Notes: generated from the sequence alone by a model not told the origin. A DNA stretch of 64,000 nt from Artemisia argyi (GCA_030686995.1 CM060692.1:123933296-123997295), one strand, 5' to 3'; counted from the first letter of the stretch, positions 24,724 to 36,752 are shown. Numbers and translations are program-made.

Positions 24724-24742
24724 GCCAAAGCTCTGATGCCAA
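24724..24742 (-). promoter_or_regulatory. LARD2 primer-binding site
   Basis: Minus-strand TTGGCATCAGAGCTTTGGC, the same position relative to the LTR as in LARD1; differs from LARD1 in two bases. Confidence 0.85.
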
Positions 24743-24744
24743 TC

Positions 24745-27183
24745 TGTCACACCCCCAAAATCGGGTCCAGCGGAAGCATACATGTAGCTGGGGTGTAACT
24801 CAATTGGTATTACGACACTTGTTCAAAAATAGTTTGCACTTGAATCATTTAGAATAAAATAGTTAAATCAAAATGTTGATTTTACATTGTTAAAAGCAGT
24901 GCGGAAGTAGGCCATTAAAATAGTTAAAAATGGTCCCCAAATGATTAAATCAGAGTCTTCTATGACCATGCCATGCCCTGCCAAAACCTCCAGTAGTGTG
25001 CCATTGGTTAAAACCTGAAAATACAAGCTAAAGTGTCAACACGAGGTTGGTGAGTTCATAGAGTCTTGTGAAAAAGAATGTAATGCATTGAAATGAAGAT
25101 TTCCCAGCAAAGGCATCGTAAATCCACTCAGTTCCAAGTCCCGCCATAAGAGACTTGTAACCTGTGTGTTCACAACCCACTGCTAAAAGTAATAAGTTTG
25201 TAATAAATCAGTCATAAGGTTGTTGCAAAAGCATCGTAATCCAGTAATAATAGTGGTGGAAAAGTATCGTAATTCCATAAGTAATTTTTATATGTACAAT
25301 AGCCACAAGTATAAAGTGAACCGACATAATTGTCAAAAATGCTACATTGTCTCTTAAGCTCATGACCCCGAAGCTAGACGATACTTGCCCCAATGAGTGG
25401 TTACCAGACACTCTAATAATTAAGACATGAAATGCATCTGTAATTCTGTTGGAGCAACCCAAACACAGATGGAGGAGTCACCCTCAATAGATCTATTCAC
25501 TCACTCTCGCTTGGAACTTAATTAACGGTCCATGAAATAATAAAGGGGACTTGTCCTGACGTGGTAAATAAGGCAACTTAAGCAATGTATGGAATTTATA
25601 ATACTTGGGCATGTACAAAAATAGTTGTTGCAATGTATTCTCCCTCATGGGATTTGAAATCGTATAAAAGTATAACACGAGTATTTAAGCATGTATCTCC
25701 CCCAAAGAGTTTGTAAAGTAATTAAACCAGTAAAAGTGGGGCTATGACTCACCTGATATGATGGTACAATGAACATGTAATGAGCTGAAAAACAAGGCGC
25801 GCACACTAGCCGCAATCTAATATGAATGATGAACGATCTACTTTAGATCATGAAATGATGTTATGGATGTCTATGCACATGTTTCCTATACCACTCTACT
25901 CTTGAGAAAATACTTGTTGTTATCAAAATAATACACTTTCCAAGGCTTAGGAAAAATATGGCTATTAGAAAAATAAAACTAGTTGCAATATATATACTTA
26001 TATATATATCGTATGTACCAATGTTTGTGTTGAAATCGTCGGTTTGAAATCCTTGAAATAACGCCTTGTAGTAATGAAAATATACTTGTAATCACTAATA
26101 CATCATTAGTTATGAAATTGGGTACTTGGTTAATATTTCTAGAAAATCTAGAATTTAGTACGTAGTGTTATTATTATTTCTAAAAGCTGCCAATTATAAA
26201 GGATTTTTGCCGATATTGAAACGTGAATATCTTTGTCGTTATAAGCCCGTTTTACTTGTTCTTTATATCCACGGTTACGTCTTAGTATGTAGTAATATAT
26301 TTTGGAAAGCTTGACTCCTCCGGGTTACGTCTAAAGCCTCGTTTTGTCCGACGAAAAACGTCCAACAGCAACAATTTTCAGAAAATATACTTTTCGTCAA
26401 TAAACTTGCAAAAATCATAACTTCTTCGTTATAAACTCTTTTTAATCCGTTCTTTCGCCTACGGATTCGTTTTTGAAAGTATTTTCTAAAAATTTTGCCA
26501 AAGTTTCCTTTGTTTTTACTGATTTTCCAGAATTTACCAAAATGGGACAGCATGTTTATAAACTTGTTACAAATCCATTTCCAAGGTTCAAAATTAGTTT
26601 TATCATCAACCAAAACTCTTGCAAACTCCACAGAACTATACTAATCCTACCATACACCTTCTTAGGGTGCCATGGATTCCTAATGACTAGTAATCAAGTT
26701 AATTTTACAAAGGAACACCTAAATCACAATCTAGGGTTTGTATGTTCAAAAAGTATACAAAAATAAAGTGGTATAACTAGTTTGAGCATGAAATTAAGCA
26801 TGAATACTATAAGATACATATGTTAATTAGATGAAAACATGAAAATAGTTTTGAATACTCACTTTGAAATTCTAGGTGATTAGATGATGAGAAACCTTGG
26901 ATTACTTGTGTTTTTGTGGTATGATTCTTGATTAGGATGATGAAATGAACAACTTTGATGCTTTGTACTTTGAAAAATGATGGATGGATCATGGATCTTG
27001 GTGTTGGGTCGTGGTTATGGTGATGAGAAAGAGAGGAGAAGAAATTTTTGACTTATGAAATTTCTATGTTATGATTTTAGGAACTTGTCATGTTTTTGTT
27101 TATGAGGTTTATAGTATTAAATGGTACATAAATGCATAAGGTTAGAAAATAATACTTGTGGTATTTAGGGGTGGTATTGGACC
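24745..27183 (-). repeat. LARD2 right LTR, truncated
   Basis: Matches 19459 to about 21905 of the left LTR and stops after GGTATTGGACC. About 800 bp of LTR are missing. A longer frame (26275-26631, minus) than in the other LARD LTRs arises from one or two substitutions and is not evidence of coding. Confidence 0.9.
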
Positions 27184-27200
27184 TATTTTAAATGGTACAT
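27184..27200. other. Filler at the LARD2/element B deletion junction
   Basis: About 17 bases, TATTTTAAATGGTACAT, belong to neither flank at this place, but nearly the same word occurs at 27114-27130 (ATTAAATGGTACATAA). This looks like filler copied from about 70 bp away during end-joining repair. Confidence 0.65.
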
Positions 27201-27538
27201 AACCCCTAAACCTATGATTCTCACTCAACACCTAGTGTTGACTTTTTAAGCATGTATTCTAGGTATATTACTTCTGTGGATCCATGGCAGAAGGAGGTAC
27301 TGAACTCGGAAGTCTTTTCATTGTTATCATTCAAACACAATCTAACTCTTAGATTTTTGGGAACTCATCAAAAATGAAAGTTTATCTTTTATAATTAAAA
27401 CTCTGATAATTATGAATGATAACTAAATTTCCAAAACGTCTCTTTTTGAGTCGTTTTCTATTACTGTATCTGTGATTCTATAAATTAATACCCCAAACAC
27501 TTTATCCGCTGCGATCAGTGAAAAAAGGGGGTGCTATA
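27201..27538 (+). repeat. Element B 5' LTR, second part
   Basis: Resumes homology with the 3' LTR at its position 34180 (AACCCCTAAACCTATG) and runs to the LTR end GGTGCTATA. The equivalent of 33667-34179 is missing, about 513 bp. Confidence 0.9.
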
Positions 27539-27540
27539 AA

Positions 27541-27558
27541 TTGGCATCAGAGCTTTAG
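27541..27558 (+). promoter_or_regulatory. Element B primer-binding site
   Basis: TTGGCATCAGAGCTTTAG two bases after the 5' LTR end. Met-tRNA type with one change from TGGTATCAGAGC. Confidence 0.85.
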
Positions 27559-27720
27559 TTGTAGAGAACAAGGTCAAATCCTAAACTATAACTATTTTTC
27601 CTAAACCCGAGAAAGTCCTCAGTACCTCTGCCATCCTCCATAACCATACGTGCTAAGGTAAGTATAATAATTGTTGCTTAACTGCTAAATGATTTGCAGT
27701 ATTTTCTTTATTATATAGTT

Positions 27721-28455
27721 ATGTCTACTCCCCACTACTCTACCATTGTCTAATCTAGTTTACATCTGGAGAATGATCTTTCCTATCCGAATGTACTAGA
27801 TTATTCCCCTAAACCCTATAACTTATAAGACTCTAGGAATAGTTTAGATAAACCTTCACCTTTAGGATGTACTCCTTCTTTAGATAACCCTCATTTAAAA
27901 CACATAAGAGATTTCTATGCTAAGACATCACCCCTACCTCCCCTAAACCCTATTATACATCCACTTTCTCCTACCTCTAGGACAGAACCCCATGGTTTCT
28001 TTCTTCCGAGAGAACCATATATACCTAAACACCCTATCCCTACCTATACCCCTAGATATGACCTTAGGCAACCCTATACCTTAAACCCTACCCCTTACTT
28101 AATAAACCCTCCCATTCCATCTTGGAAAGATGAAATTGGAGAAAAACCCTGTAGGTTAACTCTAGAAGATGAGGAAAACCAATTAGAGGAGATTTTAAAT
28201 AACTTAGATGAAATTTTTCTTGATCTCCTTGAGAAGATAGAAAAAGGTCATAATAATAATAACTTAGATAATCAACCTGACTATAGTAGTTTAAGAAAGA
28301 CTTTACAAGAAAACCATTTTAAAATAGCTAAAATATAGAAAAACCAAATGAAACATCACCATAAAATAGCCTTTGTCCGCTTTAGGATTTGCACTTTAGA
28401 AAAGATAATAGATAATGATGAGGAAAACTTAAAAAACACTAACTCATGGAATTAG
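27721..28455 (+). pseudogene. Element B ORF1, proline-rich, with stops
   Basis: A single frame from ATG 27721 to TAG 28453 (245 codons) has only three internal stops, at codons 11 and 38 and at about codon 206, and no frameshift. The first 140 codons are rich in Pro, Tyr and Leu (for example YIPKHPIPTYTPRYDL). The rest is acidic and helical (LEDEENQLEEILNNLDEIF), followed by Asn/His/Lys. There is no zinc knuckle or enzyme motif. It lies where gag would be, 180 bp after the primer-binding site. I do not recognise the family. Confidence 0.55.
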
Positions 28456-29523
28456 AAAATTAGGAAAATTTAGAAAACCCTAAGTAGATAAATAACCCTA
28501 GGAGATATGCCTTAGAATAGATAGTGCCTAAAGGATAAGTAGAATAGAAAATAAATAAAACAAGTTAAGATTTAGAAACTACCTGGTACCCCTCAATTAG
28601 GATAGATTAGATAACTAGACTTAGGAATGCCTTTCACCTTAGGAAACCCTTAACCCTTAGGAAAATTAGGTATAACCCATAAAACATAACAAGTTGGGTA
28701 CTTGTTATAACCTACCCTTAACCCTTACCCTTAGGATCTTAGGAAACCTACCCCGATGTCTTAGGTATATAGAATCTCTAAACTGTTTTAAATTTCTCTT
28801 ACCTTAACCTTTTCAACACTTTTTCCCCTTACCGATGGTGAGAATCCTAATTCTTCACCATAGAGATCTGAATTCTTTTCCTCCGATCTCTAAACCTTCA
28901 CTTCTTTCCTTAGCTTTCTTAAGCTATCTTCGTTCTGTTTAGAGATTCTACCCCTAACTATCCCATATGCAAATATATGATCCTCTTATATAAGCATATT
29001 CCTACCCTTTATTCCCCTGGATTACTATGATTCCCGAGCTAGTTTTCCCCAATCCCCTTTAGTGAACCCCAAAACCTTAGTTAGGATTTCCATACTTGAG
29101 GTTAGAAATAACATTAGGATAACCCTAGAAAACATAAACTTAGGAATAGAAAACCTTAGATTATTAGGATAAGAAACCCATGAGGAAAATTAGGAAATTT
29201 TTGGAATTATTAGGATTAGAATCCAAAACCCCTACCCCAATAGATATAGGATAAGACTTAATAGGAAAACATTAGGATTAGAATATAGATTAAGAAAAAC
29301 CTAGGATTAGATAACCCTCACCCTAAGCCATTAGACCCCTAGTTTAGGATAGACACATACCTAGCCTAGCCCTTAACCTATAGGAATAAGTAGATTTAGG
29401 TCATAGATTACCCATGCCTAGCCCTTAGGATACCCATACCTAGACACTTAAGGATTTTAGATTATACCTTAGGGTTTGACAATTTTTAGAATACCCATTA
29501 GGAAACTTCACTTAGGAGATACT
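28456..29523 (+). other. Element B interior without a recognised frame
   Basis: AT-rich with very frequent TTAGGA/CCTAAC words. A short inverted repeat, ATGGTGAGAAT...ATTCTTCACCAT, lies near 28836-28862. No pol motif was seen in any frame. Confidence 0.5.
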
Positions 29524-29757
29524 ATGGATAGTGCCCTAGCTGGTTTCAAATTCATAGGAATAGTAATACTCATAATAATAGTAATAATGGTAATAATAGA
29601 TAACCTAAAACAAAAAAGAAAACCTGAAACTACACCTAAGAATAAGGATATACCTAGTCAACCCTTAAGAAAAAAAACACTTAAACCTAATCCCTCTTTA
29701 GAACCCTCTACCTCAATGGAACCAAACACCTCACCTTTAGAAATTAGGATTAGTTAG
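29524..29757 (+). CDS. Element B small membrane-protein frame
   Basis: 77 codons from ATG 29524. Residues about 8-27 (KFIGIVILIIIVIMVIID) form one strong transmembrane segment, followed by a basic stretch KQKRK and a Lys/Pro/Ser/Thr-rich tail, so an N-out/C-in single-pass topology is likely by the positive-inside rule. The frame is intact although ORF1 upstream has stops. It resembles no protein I can name. Low-complexity ATA/ATT codons could give such a segment by chance, so coding is not certain. Confidence 0.4.
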   Translation: MDSALAGFKFIGIVILIIIVIMVIIDNLKQKRKPETTPKNKDIPSQPLRKKTLKPNPSLEPSTSMEPNTSPLEIRIS

Positions 29758-29829
29758 GAAAAACTAGAAGAACCTTAGGGGGAAAACAAAACTCTGGGAA
29801 GAAATCTAGTAAATCTAAAACTCTGTTAG

Positions 29830-30200
29830 GATATTCTCCTTCAGGTATCCTATACTCTTACTCTTCCGTTTAATCTCATCTTTTCATTTCTCTCTTTCTA
29901 CCGTTTAAATCTTTCCTCCCACTTCTTCCTACTCTTCCGTTTAAAATCCCATTTTATCGCCTTTTTCTCCACTCCACAAATTAAAACCATACTTTTCCAT
30001 TTTCCCCACTCCTATACTTTTCCCCACTCCACCCACTCCAAACTCCTTTTCCTTTTCCATTTTCCCTACTTTGCCATTTCATCCTTTTTCCTTTCTCACT
30101 CCACTCCACTCCAATAAAACCTTCACTCCATTTCCCTTCATTTTTATTTCTCCGTCATTTTATACTTTATTTTCTTCTCTCTATATTCTCTCCCTACCTC
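29830..30200 (+). repeat. Pyrimidine-rich tract in element B
   Basis: About 370 bp, mostly C and T, with recurring TTTTCCATTTTCC and CTCCACTCC words. On the minus strand it is strongly purine-rich. Confidence 0.8.
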
Positions 30201-30432
30201 ATCCTGCAATGTTCTATTAACTAGAACTTGTATTTCTTGTCATAACGCAAGTTTCTATTAGTTAGAACTTGTAAGAATATCTACATCGAATTTTAATCCT
30301 CATTATGTTCGACTATGATATTAAATCTCGCTTTGCAAGAAATTGCAAAAAAATGAGATCTTCTACGTCCGTCATTCTAGTCTTAACATGGGAATCTACA
30401 ATGTGACTAGTTGCTAAACTGGAGAACTTAAG

Positions 30433-30607
30433 AACTTGTCTCTATCATGACTAGAACTAGTCTCTATCATGACTAGAACTTGTCTCTATCATGACTATAA
30501 CTTGTCTCTATCATGACTAGAACTTGTCTCTACCTTGACTAGAATATTCATCTACCGTATCTAGAACTTGTCTCCACCATGATGAGAACTAGTTGTCATC
30601 TCGGTTG
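30433..30607 (+). repeat. 22-bp tandem repeat, eight copies
   Basis: Unit AACTTGTCTCTATCATGACT plus AG. Copies start at 30433, 30455, 30477, 30499, 30521, 30543, 30565 and 30587, the last three more diverged. It lies about 400 bp before the polypurine tract. Confidence 0.9.
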
Positions 30608-31010
30608 AAACTTGTCTCTAAAATATTCCCTTACCATATATCCTTAAATATTGTAAAACCCTCTTCATTTTCCACCGATACTACTTAAGGATGATTTATG
30701 ATGACTATCCTCTTAAAATGAATTAGGATGTTCCTACATTTTAATAAGAAAGTTATAAGTCAAATAGGTTAAGAATTTATACGCTCTTGTTTTCAAATAT
30801 TGGGACTCCTTTATTTGCAAATAATGAGATATAAAACCTAAGTATCTGGTATCTGTACAAGCAATTCCTACTCCGCTTGTGCAAAACCTCTTTTCTTTTC
30901 ACTTCATTTTTCCTCGGTATCAGAAGATAATCCTCTTCTTCCTTTATTTTCTTGACTTATTCTCTACCCTACTCTTATAATCGTCAAAATCTCGGGACGC
31001 AATTTTCTGT
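30608..31010 (+). other. Element B interior, 3' end
   Basis: No frame or motif recognised between the 22-bp array and the polypurine tract. Confidence 0.5.
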
Positions 31011-31023
31011 AAGGGGGTGAGAC
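31011..31023 (+). promoter_or_regulatory. Element B polypurine tract
   Basis: AAGGGGGTGAGAC directly before the 3' LTR start TATAACAA. Confidence 0.85.
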
Positions 31024-34000
31024 TATAACAACCCACAAACACCCATTACTATCATTCCTATTATAAAAACCTACAGTAGGTACTTCACAGGTAAATTTTT
31101 GTTTTTTTATATATATTATTACTTGCATGCCTCAATAGACCTGCTCACCTATCTACACAAGCCAAATAACTCAACACTCACATCCTATAAACCCCAGGTA
31201 TCTCAAGCATAAAATCATAACAACACCATAATAAGTAATTCACCAATCTAAAACACTAAACATAACACAAAACCCTAATAAACACTAACTAAAACTTAAG
31301 TAGGATTATGTGCTTATCTGAACCTATATGCTTAGTTAAACTAGTATGAATGTGTCCAAGGCTTAAGTATGATTTTCCTTAGGAATATTAGAATATATTA
31401 GGAGCATTAGACTATAGAATAAACCCTTTAGAACTTAGGTACAAACCCCATAAACCCAAAACAATAACTAGGTCATAGTTAACAAGAATTAGGTCTAAAC
31501 CATCCCAAAACTTCCCCATAAGTCACTGCCACTTAGTATAAGCCTTTAGAACTTAGGAATAGTTATTAGACACTCAGAGGACACTAGTCTAGGCACTAAA
31601 CCATAGGATAAACCCTAGTCTCTCACTAAACACACTTAGGTCATTTAGGTTACAAAACTAGGTCAAACCTTACCAAACTTTTCCCATAAGTTACCCTCAC
31701 TTAGAATAAACCCTTTAGGATTTAGGATTAGTTACTAGACACCCTTAGGAACTTAACTTAGGCACTAAACCTTAGGTAAAACCTTAAACACCTAATAAGT
31801 AGAACTAGGTCTAAACTTAACTAAAACAAGTAAAACCTAAACATAAGCACCTCAAACACCTCAACCTAGCACCCTAACACCTTAGTCATACCCAAGCACA
31901 CACCCTAACACCTCTAAGCACCCAAACAAGTAGGTGCATCACCTACTTGTCTAATCCACCACTAATCCACCCTAAACCACCACTAAACCTCCACTAAACC
32001 ACCACTAATCCACCCCTAATCACCCTAAACCGCCCTTAAACACCCTAAGCAGCTTACAAGCACCTCCAAGCACCCAAGCAAGGAGGTGCATCACCTCCTT
32101 GTAAGCTACTTACACCAAACCGCCTCCATGGCTAAACCACCACCACTACCGTCCTACTCCGCCCCTAGCTACCACTATAGCTTGTCCTCATAACCATGTA
32201 GCCTCACCACATCACCCACTAGCCTTGCTTACTCACCCTCCCCCTCCTCAACACCACATCACCTCGTTTGCCACCTATTCCCTTCGTGACCCTACAAATA
32301 CCCCGTACCCCCTCAATCCAAAACCACACCTTTTTTAATTTCTTACCACACATACTCTGGTCCTAGTAGTGGTGTACGAGCTATAGTAATCCTGGAAGTT
32401 GAGTAGGATAGGCCTAAGACCTTGTCGAGTCCATTTCAAGCCCTAGAAAACCCTAACCCTAGTTGTAACCCACGTAAACCCTCCCCTAGCCAAGTAAGTC
32501 TTACATTTTAGTTTATTTAGCTTTAGTTTAGTCTTAGGATAGATTTAGGTTTCCTTAGAACCCATAGGATACCTTGCCTAAGCCTTGAATGCTAGAACTA
32601 GTTAGATTACATTTTAAAACCCTAGAAGGAGTCACATACTTTCATGCATGCTATAAGTCACTTCTATATGTCATACACTAGCTATAAATAACCTAGATAA
32701 GTTAAAATAAGTAAAACATAAGCTAGAAAACTTAGTTGCTAGAGAAAATATATGTTACATTCATATTAGGACTAGTTTTGCAAAACTTTACATGCATTAG
32801 GGTATATATCATAAATTCCTAAAATTATAAAGTCTAGGGACTGTTATTGACATTTCCTAGAAGTTATAAGTGTAAGGACTAGTTTTGCATAATATTAAAA
32901 CCCTAGGATGAATATTAAAATAAGTATAAACTAAAAAGGACTAAAAACGAAAATATTATGAAGTTGAAGGTCTAAATGATAAAATATAGAAAACTTAAGA
33001 GTCTTAGGTTAGTTACTTAAGGTATAAAATTCTAGGGACTAGTTGTGTCAAGTATAGATTGTTATTAGTATAAGTAATATAAGTAATATAAGTTTAGGGT
33101 ACAAAACATAAATATATAAACTTTAAGGGTAAAAAGTGAAAATATCATATAAGTATAAATCCTAAATAAAGTTAGAAGCATAACATAATACTAGGGAGCT
33201 TCATGCGAGGAGTACTATGTGGATATTTTGTTTTTGACGAGTTTGTTGGGTTTACGAATTAAAGTGCCTTGACTTCTCGAACGATTATTCCATATACTTC
33301 TGAGATATGATGGCCCCGAACGGTGATATGTTTATAACTAAACCCTAATAACAACATAACTCAATAATAGGGAGCTTTGTGTGAGGAGTATTAACTTCTG
33401 AAATATTATGGCCCCGAACGGTATTATGTTGATAACATAATACAATAGGGAGCTTCATGTGAGGATTCATATACTTCTGAATTACATTGGCCTGAATGGT
33501 GTTATGTTATATATAAAACATTAAAAAACCTAAAAACAATAACTTGAGAAACATAAACATGATAACAAAAGCTTGACATACATACAAACCAACAACACAC
33601 TAGGATACGTGAGTAAGAGGGTCTAGTTTCCGAGTCACTATTTGCATCACTTAGATTACTCTAAACCCAGGTGAGTTTTCATAGCCTCATACTTTTTAAA
33701 ATGATTTCACTCTAAATGCTTTATAAACCCTGTGAGGGGGATACATGCTAAATGCTTTACTTAAAACCGAATACAAGTCTTTTTCTTTGGTTGTTGCACA
33801 AGTAAACTAACAGCCACCAATACATAAACAAAATTCATGAATCTAATCGTTTGGGATATTTTACCCACGCGAACGCGAATATAATTGATAGATATATTGG
33901 AGTTTGACAACTCCCGTTGGTATTAACACCTCACTAGGTGGTACCAATAAGTACTATGTTTGAAATTTTGAATCCACTCAAGGTATAACTTTGGCAAGTT

Positions 34001-34516
34001 ATCCTTCCACCCCCTCATGTTGGGTCTGCAGCCCACATGACCCCGATCGTTAAGGTGTGATTCATGAGCTTAGTGAAACATACTATGCTCCTGATAATTG
34101 TGCATGCATCACAATTATCACAAAACCTACATTTTCCCAGGTGGGTGTAACAACTGAACCCAGGGAACTTGTATTCACTAACCCCTAAACCTATGATTTT
34201 CACTCAACACCTAGTGTTGACTTTTTAAGCATGTATTCTAGGTATATTACTTCTATGGATCCATGGCAGATGGAGGTACTGAACTCGGAGGACTTTCATG
34301 GTTATCATTCAAACACAACCTAACTCTTAGATTTTTGAGACCTCATCAAAAATAAAAGTATATCTTTTATAATTAAAACTCTGATAATTATGAATGATAA
34401 CTAAATTTCCAAAACGTCTCTTTTTGAGTCATTTTCTATTACTGTATCTGTGATTCTATGAAGTAATACCCCAAATACTTTATCCGCTGCGATCAGTGAA
34501 AAATTGGGGTGTTACA
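31024..34516 (+). repeat. Element B 3' LTR
   Basis: 3493 bp, uninterrupted, TATAACAACCC to GGGGTGTTACA. It is the reference for reading the broken 5' LTR. The first bases are TA, not TG, in both LTRs. Confidence 0.9.
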
Positions 34517-36343
34517 CAACCTAAAATACTCTACACCCGTAGGAAAGCCAACAAGAATACTGAGCAACCTCAGGCTAGTGTTAGGATGTTTGTACCAGAT
34601 GAGGTTGTCCTAGTTGATGGAGGGGACATGTTGATAAGGGTTGTCACTACTGCTTCTTGCTTAGCAGCAGAGCAGGACAGTGATAACATAAGTAAGACCC
34701 AAACCAAGGCAACATCTAGTGAGGAGGGTTCTGATGAATCTGAATCCAATGATGGAAACCCTAGCCAAATGGCAAATACAGGGGGCTCAGATGATCAAAC
34801 TAGGTCTGATACTGGGTTTAAGACCCAAGATTCACCTCTTGGACCAGGTTACACAGGTTGAAGTGATGAGGACAGATCAGTGACTAATGAATTGATGGAT
34901 GATACTGTTCAACATGACAATGTCAATGATTCACCTCTCGGACCAAGTCACACAGGTCAAAGTGATGAGACTAGTATGGAACTAATTAAGAAATTGATGG
35001 CTACTTGTACCAACCTGGAGCTTAAGTGTGACAACTTGGAGTATAAACTTCTTGGTCTTCAAACTATTTCTGATGCTCAAGCTAAAAAGATCAGAAGGTT
35101 ACAGAGGAAGATAAAGAATTTAGGAAAATCAAGATCTTCAACCTCCTTCAAAAGAAGAAAGTGGTTACGTCACAGGTGGTTAGTTCTCCTAAACACTCTG
35201 TTCCTTTGGAAGAGGATGCTTCCAAACAGGGGAGGAATGAAGAGCAGAATGTGGCAATGGGTTCAGGGGAGGCAAATTTGATGAAGGTTGATGGTGCTCA
35301 AGATGTGGATACTAGTATGGTTTTAGGAGTGGTTCAAATGAATGATGATATGGAGGTGGAAAGTCCTCAGGATATGGATGGTTTTGTGGTTACAGATAAG
35401 CATGGGAATGAAGATGTTATGGAAGAATTGGTTTGTGTTCAAAAAAATGTGGTGGAGAAACTCAAGACTTTGGCGCCTGAGCAATTAGTAAAGGCAACAG
35501 GGTTGATGGGTGAAGCTTTGAAAACTTTCGGTGATTCTGTGAATAAAGATGTGGATACTGCTGCTATTACTAATAAGACAAGTGACTCTGCTGCTGTACA
35601 TAACTCTGCTGCTCAGGATTCTGCTGATCCTACTGCTAGTGAGAAACTCATTTCTGCTGATGCACAAGGTTCTATTGCTGGATCTAGTGATAAACCTGCT
35701 GCTGAGGCAATGGTATTGTTAAGTAAGAAGACAACTGATGTTCTACCCAAATCACCATCTCAACCAACAACACAACCAAGTCAATCACAACTACAACAAT
35801 CAACATCCACAATAACATCTCCATTACCAAGAATACCTCAAAAAGGAGTAGTAAGTAGAGAACCTACTGCTTTTAGAAAACAATCAAGTTCAATTTCATC
35901 ATCTAGTGATAAGGGAAAGGGAAAGGTGATTGAAGAACAGATGATAATGTTTAAAGGGATAGACTACTCTCAGATTCCTTTTCATTATTGGCCCAAAGAG
36001 TTACAAATTGAGCATGATGCAACTTTTGCAAGAAAGGAACAAGAACAAATTGATATTGAAGATCAACAAATGCTGCAACAAGAAAAAGAAATGGATGATA
36101 AGGAAACTGAAGATTTGAAGAGGTATAACGAATGGGTTAATGAGAAGATAAGAATGGATGCTGATATTGAATTATCCAAGCTGGTTAGAATTGAAGAGCA
36201 AGAGACTCCAGAATTTGATGTTAAAGCTTGGATACAAGACTTCACAGCAAAGAAAAGGAAAGAAGCTGCTGCTGAAAGAAGGAAAAGGAAAATTCTCAGG
36301 GGACCAACTCCACTTCAATAGAGAAGAGAGCAAGAAAGATACC
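34517..36343 (+). pseudogene. Post-pol frame of element G, part 2
   Basis: Continues part 1 directly after the B duplication (TQPKILYTRRK). A stop at 34859, then a segment with heptad-like Leu/Ile spacing (about 34970-35130, LIKKLMATCTNLELKCDNLE) suggesting a coiled coil. A frame change near 35150 leads to a 386-codon open stretch, Ser/Thr/Ala/Glu-rich, ending with charged helices (RKEAAAERRKRKIL) and a stop at 36319. A coiled coil in a post-pol frame fits Sirevirus env-like proteins; function is unknown. The 391-bp MITE follows. Confidence 0.65.
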
Positions 36344-36352
36344 TTAAGAATA
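36344..36352 (+). repeat. MITE target-site duplication, left
   Basis: TTAAGAATA, repeated at 36744-36752. Nine bases is the Mutator-type length. Confidence 0.9.
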
Positions 36353-36743
36353 GGGATTTGGTTGCAGAATAGCAATGTACTTTTCCAAGTGTGCCGTTCT
36401 AGTACGTGTACATTTTTTATGTTTTAGAATAGCAGTGTACTTTCTATAAGTGCCCTGTTCTAGTACGTGTACTTTTTTTAAGTTGTAGAATAGCAATGTA
36501 CTTTCTATAAGTGTTCCAATTTGGTATGTCATACTTTCCATAAGTGTTATAATTTGGTACGTCGTTCACGTACCAAATTGGAACACTTATCAAAAGTACA
36601 TTGCTATTCTACAATCAAAAAAAGTGCAAGTACCAGAACGGGACACTTATAGAAAGTACACTGCAATTCTAAAACTTAAAAAAAGTACACGTACTAGAAC
36701 GGCACACTTGGAAAAGTACATTGCTATTCTACAACCAAATCCC
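36353..36743. mobile_element. Palindromic Mutator-type MITE, 391 bp
   Basis: It starts GGGATTTGGTTGCAGAATAG and ends with the near-perfect reverse complement. Almost the whole element is one inverted repeat whose arms meet near 36555-36570 (GGTACGTCGTTCACGTACC). Each arm holds about two and a half direct copies of a 60-61 bp unit starting AGAATAGCAATGTAC (36366, 36426, 36487). There is no coding capacity. The 9-bp duplication and long terminal repeats fit a non-autonomous MULE. RNA from it would fold into one long hairpin. Confidence 0.85.
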
Positions 36744-36752
36744 TTAAGAATA
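36744..36752 (+). repeat. MITE target-site duplication, right
   Basis: TTAAGAATA, identical to the left copy. Excising the MITE with one copy keeps the host reading frame. Confidence 0.9.

Larger units (their letters stand above)
19459..27183 (-). mobile_element. LARD2: non-autonomous gypsy-derived element, right end deleted
   Basis: Same family as LARD1: it starts TGTCACACCCC, with polypurine tract 22713-22729, primer-binding site 24724-24742 and interior of 2032 bp. Left LTR 3254 bp; the right LTR stops after about 2439 bp at 27183, where element B's LTR resumes after a short filler. It retains more integrase remnant than LARD1 and lacks the 50-bp array. It inserted in the 5' LTR of element B. 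Confidence 0.87.
16850..34516 (+). mobile_element. Element B: LTR retrotransposon without pol
   Basis: LTRs begin TATAACAA (16850, 31024) and end TGTTACA (34516; CTATA at 27538). A primer-binding site lies at 27541 and a polypurine tract at 31011, so orientation is plus. The 3485-bp interior has no protease, RT, RNase H or integrase, only a broken Pro-rich frame and a small membrane-protein frame. The 5' LTR is interrupted by LARD2 and lacks about 513 bp. The family is not recognised. Confidence 0.85.
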
